Assembly: GCA_018296165.2 (NCBI GenBank)
Contig: JACKQL020000092.1
Location: 1-64,000 of the forward strand
Length of the DNA stretch: 64,000 bases
Direction of reading: 5' to 3'
From: Termitomyces sp. T153
Taxonomy: Eukaryota; Basidiomycota; Agaricomycetes; Agaricales; Lyophyllaceae
Shown: positions 48,301 to 59,231 of the stretch, one piece after another
Layout: every line of letters starts with the position of its first letter
Numbering within the stretch: the first letter of the stretch is position 1
Made by a program: the position numbers and the translations under genes
The notes under the pieces: model-generated
The model's input: the letters and a program-made list of their open reading frames with translations, nothing else
Told to the model about the DNA's origin: nothing
The model's database searches: none

Positions 48301-49094
48301 GCAAAGCCATAAGATCAGCTATTGTTTCATATCTAGATCACGTTAGACGGCACATATTTGCAGATACAGAGCATCAGTACCCTTCATTGGGGTCGTCAAT
48401 CCCCTTCAATGTGACGTACTCCTCATACTCAAAGAGTCCGTTGAATTCCGGACGGAGTCGATGAAAGCGAAGTTTCTGCAAAATGAATTGCACGTATGTC
48501 TTTATCAAGGGACCATAGCCTCAATTGAAGCATAAGTAGAGACTTCATGTTGACACAGATCACATACCTTTCGAGTTATCAGAGCCCACAGTTCGTGCGC
48601 AAGTCTCGAGCCATGCTGTCTGTCCATGTGCCTCCTTGATTACCTGATATCAACGTGTTAACGAGGCGGCATAAGTGCTCAAATCCTGCTTACAACTGGG
48701 TGCCCCTCTTGTAAAACCTTGTGGACTGTGATAAGACCTTTGAAAGTTTGTACTTCATCCGCCAAAATAGGCTGCACTCTGAGACCACTCCAGAAAGATA
48801 TTGATGAGTGATAATCCCAAGTAAAGACAATACACTCTTGCAGCCGACGTTCAGAACAAGAAATTGTGCAGTGTGAAGATCATACTTCGGACATGTTTCT
48901 GTTTGGGCGCCGTCTCTTCTGGGCTCGTTGCCTTTTTGATGTTAACGAGAAGCTCGTGTTCAGCCTTGTCCTTGTCAACGGGTCGAGTGGGGTAATGAAC
49001 CTCCTCGTCTACGTCAAAGGCCCCCGGCCGCTGTCGCGTTCCCACCCTATAGTCTTTAGTGAGATTAGATGAATGGGGTGTTGTATACACACAT
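45332..49094 (-). CDS. SLA2: Endocytic actin-linker SLA2/END4 (ANTH, coiled coil, I/LWEQ)
   Basis: SLA2/HIP1R ties clathrin-coated endocytic sites at the plasma membrane to actin. N-terminal ANTH domain: HYPTRPVDKDKAEHELL, KKATSPEETAPKQKHVR, TFKGLITVHKVLQEGHP, GYETIADLMALQDQIEAF and a PIP2-binding Lys pattern. A Gln/Glu-rich coiled coil follows (EQQAKLVAARQEEDHRRLEL; QLQQAEAQRRAQEELMQQQ; ELEDTLRV). The C-terminal talin-like I/LWEQ actin-binding module has SRSAVDLQVHDSILAAAMAI, TEGLISAARAVAFATNLLIE, SRVKANLMSKSQERLESAAK and a basic end. About ten exons. The initiator is uncertain: the only in-frame Met is formed if a 46-nt intron splits it as AT|G. Length fits the ~1,000-residue family. Confidence 0.93.
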
Positions 49095-49203
49095 GCTGGC
49101 TTTTAAAGAGTAGGTCAAAGAGCTATGACGAGCTGGCACGGTCGGTGGCTGTTCAGATTCTCCAGGTGACTGCGATCACACGTGTCAAAAGGCGCATTTG
49201 AAT
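49095..49203. promoter_or_regulatory. 109 bp divergent promoter, SLA2 / SURF1
   Basis: The shortest divergent gap in the window; both promoters and 5' UTRs must lie in it or overlap the coding exons. It contains CACGTG at about 49179-49184 (tcacACGTGtc), the core E-box. Confidence 0.45.
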
Positions 49204-50242
49204 ATGTTTTCCTTCCGGTCGACACTACGACTGCTTCCTGGGACTTTGCGCGAACCTCGTTCTATTCCTCGTTATGGTTCACGTTACCGATCGTTATTTT
49301 TTCGCGCCTTCCAAAAATCGGATGTCCCGACAGTGTATAAACCCCGGCGGGAATCGTTGATCACTCCAACTATGCTACTTATTGGGTTTATACCAGTCTT
49401 TACATTCGCCCTGGGTACATGGCAACTTCAACGCCTGAAGTGGAAGGTCAATCTCATCGATGAACTGGAGGAAAAATTGCAGTTACAGCCTCTATCGTTA
49501 CCACGGAGAATCAAGTATGTTGGTCTTACTCTGGATGCTTTTGATTTTTTGAAGAGCTTTCAAGTCTCTCCGCTATTCCAGAATTTGTGTACCGCAAAGT
49601 TTCACTCAGAGGAAAATGGGATCATGATCACACCTTACTCCTCGCTCCACGCGTTCGGGAAGGGGTGCATGGTGTTCATGTCGTCACTCCGCTGATCAGA
49701 GAAAATGGCTCTACTGTTCTTGTAGATCGTGGTTTTGTGTCCAACGATTTCGTTTCCACCTTCCAAAATGAAGATGGGGAAGTAGAGATTACAGGAATGC
49801 TTCGGACATCGCAACCGCGAAACACTTTCACGCCAGACAATCGGCCAGACGAAGGCAAATGGTACTGGACAGATGTTGAATCCATGGCAGAATATGTAGG
49901 CGGCGAAAAAGCTGGTGTGCAGCCTGTCTTTGTTGAGCAGATATTTGGTATCTTTGCCCCTTGTTTTTACTCGTGATCTCACATTTCCAAAAGAGGGACA
50001 TGCTGGTGAAGCAGGCACTAGACTTCTAAAGGGAATACCGATTGGTCGTGCGCCAACCATAGATCTGCGAAATGCTCATCTCTCCTATGTCATTACCTGG
50101 TAAGTTTGACTAATGTGGACTGGCACAATGATCAAAACTTTCACTCAGGTACGCTCTCTCCGGTCTAACGGCTTTCATGTTCGCCCGGATTCTCATCCAC
50201 AAGAAACGGTTCACTGGCCGAAAATTGCCGAGGTTCAATTAA
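49204..50242 (+). CDS. SHY1: SURF1/SHY1 cytochrome c oxidase assembly factor
   Basis: SURF1/Shy1 helps insert heme a into Cox1 in the inner mitochondrial membrane. The N-terminus MFSFRSTLRLLPGTLREPR is a mitochondrial presequence. TM1 (LLIGFIPVFTFALGTWQLQR) carries the SURF1 hallmark FALGTWQLQRL.WK. Conserved blocks PEFVYRKVSLRGKWDHD, RVREGVHGVHVVTPL, VLVDRGFV and WYWTDVESMAEY follow, and TM2 (SYVITWYALSGLTAFMFARI) sits near the C-terminus with basic residues on the matrix side. Three introns. Length is normal for the family. The start was placed at the first ATG; the preceding codon of the longer frame is TTG. Confidence 0.95.
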
Positions 50243-50648
50243 CATCATCACCTGTACTTTGAAAACAGGCTTGGTTCTGATTCAATTGGAGCTCGTATAA
50301 TGCACTGCGGTTGATGCCGATACTCAATATTGTGTCCAAAACATACATGATTGACCTGTTGAGGATTCCGTTTGGACCAGTGACCGCGTGGCTAGGAATT
50401 GGTCACTTGTTACCTGCTCCACGGCTATTGGCCAGACCACTTGCTTTGTTCTTTAGTGTTCAGTCAAAACAATAACAGTCACTGTCCTCGACAATGCAAC
50501 TTATCATGGCCAGACTCTTGAATTGGACTGATGTGCTGCTGGCCAGCTAACCAGAGTCTATTTAACCTTGAAACCATCGATACCCCTTATACTTACCTGA
50601 CTACTCTCATCTGTACCTCATAGCCTACATTTTCCAATCAACAAAACT
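50243..50648. other. Intergenic, 406 bp
   Basis: SURF1 3' UTR and promoter of the following gene. A CT-rich tract (about 50590-50625) precedes the next start. No further gene seen. Confidence 0.4.
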
Positions 50649-51424
50649 ATGAAATCGTTAATCGCACCTCAGCAGTATGAAGGTCTTTCAGGGCAAGCCT
50701 GGAGGCATCACTCCAAGATATCCTACATTGAAGGATATCCAGATTCGGAACACCTTATCGCTTGGGATGATCGATTCTCGAGTGGTGAGCGTTTTCAAAG
50801 AGGTACGCTATTCATCTATTATATAGGTCTTTATATACTTCATGTCCTTCCAGAAGAACAGATCCGTCGAGAAGTCCAACATGCACTCGCCGTACAAAAG
50901 CTTTCTAGAGCGCGAAAGGCAAAAAAGTCAGCCTTTCCTTCACGAGAATCTCAGGCAGATCCATCCGTCGAATGTAAATTGTACGATCGAGACTCCTTAG
51001 CGAGCAGAGCTTGCGCGCGCCAGGATTCCTACACAACGAAGGTAGTTCCAACTTCGCAACATGGTAATTTCATTTGTGAGATCGAAAATCGATATTTTGC
51101 TAACAATCGTAATCCTTAGGTGTATCGCACTCTGTCTCTCGTAGTCATATTGTCAATGTTCCCTCAAGTTCTCATGATTCTATCAGCCTCCCTGATGCGT
51201 TGCCCTTGTCGCCGAAGAAGTCCACTTCTTTATCGCGTTTCAACCCATTCAAAAGGTCTGGAAAGAAGTCACCAACATCCAGTGTTGACAACGACTCGAG
51301 CTCTTGTCCCGACGAAGAAGGCGGTAGCCAGGAAACTGAAACTTGGCGCAAGAGACTAGAGCATATAGCAACTATCGTAATCTTGGGGTATGACCCTGAT
51401 GCAAAATGCGAACCGATTCTATGA
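50649..51424 (+). CDS. Small basic hypothetical protein
   Basis: Three exons give about 215 residues starting MKSLIAPQQYEGLSGQAW. The sequence reads EQIRREVQHALAVQKLSRAR with Lys/Arg-rich helices, then a Ser-rich region (VSHSVSRSHIVNVPSSSHDS), KKSTSLSRFNPFKRSGKKSP and a final structured stretch WRKRLEHIATIVILGYDPD. It has no signal or membrane segment. Basic composition suggests nucleic-acid or nuclear association. I recognise no family. A long minus-strand frame overlaps the end, which I take as antisense noise. Confidence 0.6.
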
Positions 51425-51880
51425 ATACCTAATCTGATTCCTTTGAAACATTGCATTACGAATATGTTTACGAACTTCCGTGAGCTGCTTGCACAAGCCA
51501 TCATAGTTTTCACGTAGTACAGCATACATTCACGATACATAACAACTTGTGATCTATTGTTCAACTTTCTTCCAATGGCGGTATTGTTGTTGATATAAGG
51601 ATCTCTACATAATCTACTTGTGAATAAGCCATGCACGGTCATGTCAGAAACAGCATGGAAACAAATTCTTACGAACCTGATAGCTGTTCGAAGTTTTCGC
51701 TGGGTGCAAGTTGGACGCGTCCTCAAGCTCCTCAAGCTATCACGTGCATGACGCAAGTAAATTGGCGCGTCTTAATCATGTGATGAACGCGTTTGAACCT
51801 TTGTTTCCAAACATTGACAAATTCAACGAATGTTCAGGTTGAGTGGGTGGAATTTCAACCCGTTGTTCATTCCAGCGACA
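51425..51880. promoter_or_regulatory. Sirtuin promoter with MCB-like sites
   Basis: Two perfect ACGCGT motifs (51715-51720 and 51787-51792), a related GCGCGT at 51765-51770 and a CACGTG E-box at 51741-51746 lie 89-166 bp before the sirtuin start. ACGCGT is the core of MluI cell-cycle boxes bound by the MBF-type factor at G1/S in yeasts. The function here is inferred. Confidence 0.4.
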
Positions 51881-53651
51881 ATGACCATTACGCTTAAGCT
51901 TGCAGATACGCCGACTCACGCGCAAACTAGACGGGCCATTGCGGATCTCTCACTTTCTGTTGCAAAGAACAAAAGAATCATCGTGATTACTGGAGCTGGG
52001 ATCTCTTGCTCCTGTGGAATTCCTGTAAGGGTTTAGGAAAATCCAACATCGATTCTCTTCTCATTCTTGATAGGACTTTCGTTCCTCGGACGGCCTCTAC
52101 AATCTAGTCAAGCAGCAATACCCAGATGTTGTCTTGAAAGGACGCGACCTATTCGACGCGTCTCTATTTCGGGATGGGATATCTACGAGTGTCTTCTACA
52201 CATTCATCTCAAAACTGAAACAATCTATCGATGTTGCTACACCTTCACCTACGCACCGCTTCATTAAGACCCTCGATACGAAGAAGAAGCTGCTCCGATC
52301 TTATACCCAGAATATTGACGGGTTGGAGGAACGTGTTGGCCTCATGGGAAGCTCGAGTTCAAGCGCTAAAACTGTCGGAAAGGGAAAGACGAAGATACGA
52401 ACGAGAGATGTAAGGAATGTGCAGCTCCATGGCGATATCCACAGCGTTCGATGCATGTCCTGTTCTGCCGAATATCCCTGCACGAGCGACCACCTGGCTA
52501 TGTTTCTCCAGGGAACCGCTCCGGATTGCCCCGAATGCGCGTCGCGTCGTAAGTTTGTTAATACATGTTTAACTGCTGAGAAATAGCTGAAGAATCATCT
52601 CCAGTCGAAGCTCGCGTCGCCCGTTCTGCCCGAGCTATTCGCGTTGGCACCCTCCGGCCTGCTATCGTTCTATACGATGAAACGCATCCGCTCGGCGACG
52701 ACATCGGTACTATCCAATCTGCCGACGTGGCGCGTAAACCAGACTTGTTGATAATCATGGGCACCTCTCTCAAGGTCCATGGACTTCGAAAGATGGTCAA
52801 AGAATTCGCGAAGACTGTACACGCTTATGGATCCTCCGGCTCGTCGACCGCGAAGCCATGGCAAGGCAAGGTTATTTTCGTCAACAAAACACCACCTGCA
52901 ACCGAGTGGAATGATATCATCGATTATCATGTCGAGGGTGATACTGATAGCTGGGTTGAGAAGGTTATTGAGGATTGGAAGAAAATGAGGCCTGCCGATT
53001 GGGAGGCACAGCAGACTCTAGTGTCAGTTGATGGAAACGTCAGTATGAGCGGAGGATTCAAGACGGTTAAGGATGTTTCGACACCGAAACGCAAGGGCAA
53101 GGGCAAAGGTGAGTATTCGTTTTTGGCGCTTCTATCACTGGTGGCTGACAAAACTTGGAATAGCCACCAAAAAGTTCGACGACGGAGAGAATCTCCCCCC
53201 TGACTTTGCCGATATGGTCCTCAGCACGCCTGATGCGATCGCAACACGCAAATCCAAAACGACTCTGTTGCCTCCAGACCTTGATGCCATGGTCCTCAGC
53301 ACACCCGATGCGATCGCCGCACGCAAAACAAAGGCGGCTGCTCCGCCCCTATCTCCGAGCAAAAGAGGGCAGAGTACGTCGCATTATAACGATCTTGAAT
53401 CGAGCCCCTCAAAACGGCGAGTGTCGCCCCTCAAAAATCAGCTTCGAACAGATGAAAGGAAGGTGTTGTTCTCAGAGAGCACAAACAATAATATAGTCGA
53501 TGAGAACGATGTTTTCGATCTATCGGTGGAGGACGTAGTTGGAAAAGGGAAAACACAAGCAACGAAAACGGTGACGAAGCCGACGAGAAAGTCGACTCGG
53601 GTCGTTCCAGTTGGAAAAGCTACGCGTACAACTAGGTCACGCATACGATGA
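51881..53651 (+). CDS. Sirtuin of the Hst3/Hst4 type, NAD-dependent deacetylase
   Basis: Class I nuclear sirtuins of this type remove acetyl from histone H3 Lys56 after S phase, using NAD. Start placed at ATG 51881 (an upstream in-frame ATG at 51830 is possible). Residues about 30-60 hold IIVITGAGISCSCGIPDFRS (NAD site), then SYTQNIDGLEERVG, QLHGDIHSVRC (catalytic His), the zinc ribbon CMSC...CPEC, IVLYDETHPLGDD, LLIIMGTSLKVHGL and VNKTPP. The tail after the catalytic core is basic and low complexity and has a direct repeat of about 24 residues (53204-53340), with MVLSTPDAIA in both copies. Three short introns. The repeat and the tail are the unusual points. Confidence 0.93.
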
Positions 53652-53826
53652 CACTGTTTTGATCTTGTCCCACACGACCTCTACGGATACCAGCAATACG
53701 GCAGATACCAGTCGAACTGTAGGGTGTTTGTACTATATGTAAATTATAAATATGCTATTGCTCGACAACAGAGGATCCCAAGAAAAGTGTTACAAAAAAG
53801 AGAACAAAGTACTGGAGACAGAATTT

Positions 53827-54500
53827 TCAATCGGTGATGAGCTCAGACACACTCCAATCTTCAAAGCTGCCGTCTGGTAGGTAGCGTCGGATGACGAGGG
53901 GGATTTTGCGCTGGGAGAGTTCTTTTATGGCGATTTGGAGAGCGTCTGTTTCGCCGTCTAATGGGACAAGAACGGGAGCATTCATGCTGGAGATGCAATT
54001 AGGTGATTTTTGGGACCACAGAGAAGGAAACGATACCTGATTTGGAGTGCTCTCGTGCCCAGTATGCGAGCTCGCTCGTACTTGGTGAGGTAAGGTGTGG
54101 TTACCCTGACTTTGTTTGGTTGCCGTTCTCCCGTGAGACCTGCACCTGCCCCCGATGCCTCCTCGGTGTTCATCTCCTGATCATGGTCTGCCCCATTTAT
54201 GCCATTTGCGTGGGTACCATCCTCGCCCGCGACACCATCCTCTCCATTCTGACCAGCCGGCGCCTCCCCATCCTGAAGGTCGTGCGCTAGAAGATCATAG
54301 TTTTCGTCCTGGATGTCATGAGATCGCCTCAGAAAATGGCATTAGACCGATAGTCGAGGTACTGACGAAGGCATCCTCAGTGAATCTGACAAGAAAAGTT
54401 GAAATGGTGCTCTCAATGCGAATAAAATCAAGGTGGCGTACCCCGGGGCGTCGTAGTCGTAGTCATCCCCTGCACCACCACCATAGCCGTCGTCAGACAT
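53827..54500 (-). CDS. RPB6: RNA polymerase subunit RPB6 (RPABC2), shared by Pol I/II/III
   Basis: RPB6 is a small subunit common to all three nuclear polymerases that braces the clamp. The start [17 protein letters not shown] is acidic, as in the family. The conserved C-terminal half has [40 protein letters not shown] and [20 protein letters not shown], almost unchanged from yeast and man. Three introns; the acidic linker ([14 protein letters not shown]) is longer than usual. Expected length about 150-160 residues. Convergent with the sirtuin. Confidence 0.97.
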
Positions 54501-54973
54501 GAAAATATTTTTGGGAGGTTGGAAGAGGGAAGATGTCGTCGGAGTTGAACACTGATTTCCCAAAAAGGGCGGTGGAGTTGCTTGTTTGCTCGATCACATC
54601 TCTGCTTGTCGACGCGATGAATTTATTGGTGCTGCTTTCGGTACCGCAAGGGTATGTGTGGTTCGGAGAAGCTGGCTGTATACTTTCTGGGACGCAGCCG
54701 CGCGCATCGTCGATCCTGTGCCGATCTTTGTGTCTCAAGTTGAGGAGGATTGCCTCGGACATGGTGGCAGCCTGCTTCTGGTGGCATGACAGAAAGCTAG
54801 CCCGAGCCTGATCATCGCTCTTCGGCCCGGACTCTGTCGCCCATCGTAAAACGTGCATTCACGCACTGAAATAAATAATTGTTTTCGCGAGAATATAGAG
54901 ACACGCCCAACACGGCAGGTCGTTGAGTTGCGCCCAAGTTGCCCTTTCTCCCCTACCACCACACTACTCCTCT
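54501..54973. promoter_or_regulatory. Divergent promoter region, RPB6 / RRM protein
   Basis: 473 bp between divergent starts. Open frames on both strands here are short and have no domain content. A CT-rich stretch sits just before the RRM gene start (about 54940-54973). Confidence 0.4.
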
Positions 54974-57900
54974 ATGCCCTCCAAGCCCTCCCTCCGCATG
55001 CGCTCCTGGGGTACTCGTTTCGATACTCTCCCGTCCTCCCCTCCCACCTCTCCGCCTCGCGATTCTGCAGAAGGTCCTGCAGACGCGTCCGAGCCACACG
55101 CCACCGACCCCGCCCCCAAAAGGAAGGACGAAAAGATGCCCCACGACGCCAGCGTCTTTGTCGGAAGGTGGTGCATCACCTCTCCCCCCGCTCAATCAAC
55201 TGATGTGCTTTGTCTAGTCTTCCATCTAACATCGATCAGCAGGAGCTTACTCGACTCCTCTCTGACCATCTTTCTGAACATACCGAGGTAAAAAATATCA
55301 AGGTTGTTCGCGACTCCAAAGGTGGCGTTTGCGCCTTTGTTCAATGCGAAGTTGTCTTCTATTCTGGTCACTACTGCAGCTCTCTCATGCCAGCCCAAAA
55401 CAGGACGCAGCATCGGCTGCTTCGCTGATCAACACACTCCATTCTAACACCCCCAAGCAGTTTTTGGGACGTACCCTGCGTTACGAACCTGCAAGGGCGT
55501 TCAGAACTCTCTTGATTTCTTACCGGTTTGTTTCTTTGCTTTCTTTGCTTCCTTTGTTCATAGTGCTCCGATCTAAGCACTCCTATGCAAATTCCCCCCA
55601 ATAACCTGGATCCCAGTTTCAAACCAGTTGAATTAAATCTTCCAACTGCTATGCGTGTCTGGCGGCCCAAAAATTCAAAGTGAGTTGATCTGCGTTGCAC
55701 GCTTTTTGCAATCTTCAACCGCGTCCTAGATTCTATTCTCTGTTGTACAACACCGAGGCAATCGATACCGAGAATTATGCTCGTAATAATCCCGCCGTTG
55801 CTTCTGATAAACCCAGCCTATTCCTTCAGCCGCTCATGTTTGATGCTGAGGTACGTTTGTGAGCAATCTCAACGAGCGATTTTAGTAACATTCTCAAGAC
55901 TATCAATACGATCGCCTCTTATTTTGGACCCTTGGAGAATATCAACCCTCTGCAGCTGATTAAGGACGTCATTGGTCAGTCCTTCCACCGCATTTAATCT
56001 TCGCCAACTCTGACGCAACATAGACGTAGGACACAACGACGTCATTGAGGATTGGAAGCTTTATCCTAGTCCGCATAATGCGCCTCGTTCTGCGAAGATG
56101 GACACAGCTTGCTGGGAAATTAAGTGGGAGCATCGTGATGATTGTGTCAGCGCTTTGATGGTAATTCGTTCCATGACAGTGCTTCTTAATCTGATTTTGA
56201 TTATCTAGACTCTTCGACGCGTTCCTCATCTTACCGTGACATGGGCCCATCAGCCTCCTCCATTTGCCTCGGAGCACCGTTCCCCTTATATGCCGTTCCC
56301 CCATGTCAATTTGGCTCAGTATCCGCTCCACGTACAGAACCAAATGCAGCTCACGCGAGCGCGCACTGCGTCTTCGACAGACCCCTTTGGTTTTTCGCGC
56401 GCTTTAATCAAAGCTGGAGAGCCCTCAAAGTCGTCGTCCGAGTGTGGGACTACTAGTGACACCGGCAGTGAGAATGATATGGCGTATTCCGAGGATTCAC
56501 TCGGTGATGCCACATCGGTTCGTTGGTCTGACATGGACTTTCCACCTCTTGGGAACACTAGGCGCTTGCTCAAGGCTGGCTCTGGTGTTTGGAGCGAGTG
56601 TCAGCCGGACAGTGGACGTGGTCGGTACGTCTTTTTAATGGATGACCGCCCCTGGATAGCCATTGTTGATTTCAACTTTCAAGGTCTGCGTCTTTGACGC
56701 TTTCCCAGAAAGAGGTAGTATCTTACTCGATGTCTGAGATTAGTCTTGAAGACGAAAAAGCGGACCAAGATCAAAGCCATGAACTAGATATTCCTTCTAC
56801 TCCCAGTCTAGGGAGATCTCCCCTCACTCCTAAAACGCCTGGCTTTCCACCCACTCCCAAAATAGCCTATAGTGCCATGCAAAACCTGTCCCTACGAGAC
56901 AACGAGACCAAAGACTCCGGTTACCTTGGTGATGCTGCTAGCCGCGAGCGTGATATCGATCCGACGACCTTGTTCGTCGGAGGACTGGAAACCTTTGGAC
57001 CTGGTGCTTGGGACGAGGAGAAAGTCACAAAGTTCTTTGCGCGATTTGGAGGGTTGGAGGAAGTTAAGATCGTCCGGCCTCGTATGTCCCCACTTTGCTT
57101 TATGATCTGCCCTGATCGTTGAGCTTCCGTATGTTTTTAGTCAACTCTCATGCAGCCTTTGCATTTGTCAAGTTCAATAATACTGAAGCTCCTGCTCGTG
57201 CAGTCTTCGAAGAGGTACGTCATGCCGATGCTAGATATATATATCAGTTTTCTAATCAGGTCCTTCAGCATAACCGTGTATATGAAGGTCGCGCCATGCG
57301 AGTCCAGCTGCGAGACTGCAATCCACCGCGTGGTTCTTGGCGACACAATCGAGGGCGCAGCCATTTTCATCAGCAGAAATTTGGTCCACATCGTCGCGCC
57401 CAAGAGGATCAAGAAAGGCTATCTGAAAGGACGGGCTCGCGTAACAGCCGTATTCAAGATAGTCAAAACCAAACACCTCGGTCCTCACAAGAAGATAAAA
57501 CTGCTGCTGAAGCAGAGCCTTCCGTAGAGACGGGGCCTCCCGTGTACACCGAGATAGCCTCTTCCAAGGTCCCAGGAGAAACCACAGAGGACGATGAGGC
57601 TGCACCTGCTTCTTCTACTGAAGCTACTGTGTCGTCTTCGGGCCCAAGCACGCCATTCACAAGTATCAGTACGCAGCCGTCTGAGAACTACCGAGAATGG
57701 TACGATGAGCCGTTGCCAACCACTCCTTCCCTGTCAGCGTCAATTAATTCCTCCGTGTCTATGCCCACTTCTACTCCGGCAATACCATATTCGGTCCCTG
57801 GCACATACTTCACTCCAACGCCTTGGATCCAACCCTACGGGCAACCAATGCCATTCCCCATGCCTTACGTAGGCTTCCCTGGCTATTCTCTCCCCGGTCA

Positions 57901-58720
57901 GCCGCAGATGACTCCTCAGTTCCCGCGGCCTCCTGGTTCGGATGGTAACGTTCCAGCAGTTTCTGCCACATGGCCGCCCATGGGAATGTACGGAGTAGGT
58001 GTCTATCTACTCACTTTTTGCTCATTTTTGGCTGACGACGCATAGTCATTTATCCCGTACCAGGCTCCCCCGCCAAGAACTCCGACTGTAGATCCGTCCC
58101 CATCTCAGCCGACGCCGACTTTGAACAACAAGGCGCCACTCTATCCCACCGGTTTCATTCAGAATGAGCAAGGCACACTTATCGCCGTTTATCAACCCGA
58201 GGCGCTCGATCAGTATATGGCAGGCGCTCCGGCAGCGCCACTGCCGCAACATCCGGTTCAGAACATGCCGAACTGGAACCCGAACCCGTACTCCCAGCCT
58301 GCTGGGTACCCGACTCCAGGTCCGCCCCCGACCGCAGCGATGCCTGGTCGCCAAACGCTACCGTCTACCAACATGGCTTGGATCCCGAATCAAGGCTTTG
58401 CGTCCCAGCAGCAACCTCACATCCAGCAGACCCCTCATCTCACCGGCCCGGCTGCGGCATTGCGTGGAGGGTATCCTGATTTGAACGGTGGGCAAACGGG
58501 CGGTCCTCCCTTTAGACGCCACCCTGGACGTAGAGATCAAGGGGGGCCTCAGAATAACCATACAAGAAACTCTCAGCCGCGATCCTTCCAAAATCGCAAC
58601 GGCAGAGGGAATATACCTATGAACAATGGATATCATAACGGCGATGTTCAGTCCGGCCTCCGCAGTTCCCACCTCACCGTAAACGAGTGGAATCAGTGGG
58701 GAGCTACTGTTCCCCGTTGA
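54974..58720 (+). CDS. RNA-binding protein with three RRM-type domains
   Basis: Long multi-exon gene (about ten exons). It starts MPSKPSLRMRSWGTRFDTLP and has an acidic linker. RRM1 is about residues 55-140: ASVFVGSLPSNIDQQELTRL (RNP2-type FVGSLP) and GGVCAFVQCEDAASAASLIN. A middle domain has FYSLLYNTEAID and TINTIASYFGPLENINPLQL. The third, after about 56,940, has TTLFVGGLETFGPGAWDEEK, LEEVKIVRP and SHAAFAFVKFNN (RNP1-type). Gly/Pro/Gln-rich regions follow (RGSWRHNRGRSHFHQ; PMPFPMPYVGFPGYSLPGQP). The C-terminus is basic and Arg/Gly/Asn-rich (GGYPDLNGGQTGG, RPHPGRRDQGG-like). Composition fits a cytoplasmic mRNA-binding or granule protein; I cannot name an ortholog. Confidence 0.88.
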
Positions 58721-59231
58721 TCGTTAATCATTCCTGGAACATTCCTTCTCTCTATAGACGTTTGAATTCTTTATTCCAATGTTTGAACATTTCCATCATT
58801 CCACTACATACAATCATAAAATCCAGTCATAGCATTATTTCATTCCATCTTTTCGCTTTTTCATGTCATGTATTTCGTTGGAGTACCACCCGCGTCTTCA
58901 CCACCTTGCATCGCGTATCCTCTGTCGTACTATACCTCCCCTCACCCTATTGCATTTGTTGTCTTTGTTGTCAACCACACACTGTCCCATGTTTTTTCCC
59001 CCTCATTTTGCTTTCGTTCCTTGCGTTAGCGATTCGAAATATTTCCCTTTTTGTTGTACGTTCCTTCCCCCTCCTTCATTGAACCCCAGTCGTTTCAACT
59101 TTTTCTACGTTATACGTTACGTTTTTTTTTGCATTCATACCACATAATCCATGTACATGTCTCTCTGACGTCTAGATTTCTCTACTACTATTGTCCACAT
59201 ACCAGTAGTTTAGGATCCTATGGATGTCAAG
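58721..59231. other. Intergenic: 3' UTRs of convergent genes
   Basis: 511 bp between convergent stops of the RRM protein and the lipase. T-rich and low complexity (several TTTTT and CCTCC runs). No gene identified. Confidence 0.4.

Noticed and set aside
51172..51756. 194-codon minus-strand open frame overlapping the small basic gene and the sirtuin promoter
   Set aside because: No recognisable domain, overlaps a plausible plus-strand gene and the MCB-like promoter; its composition looks random.
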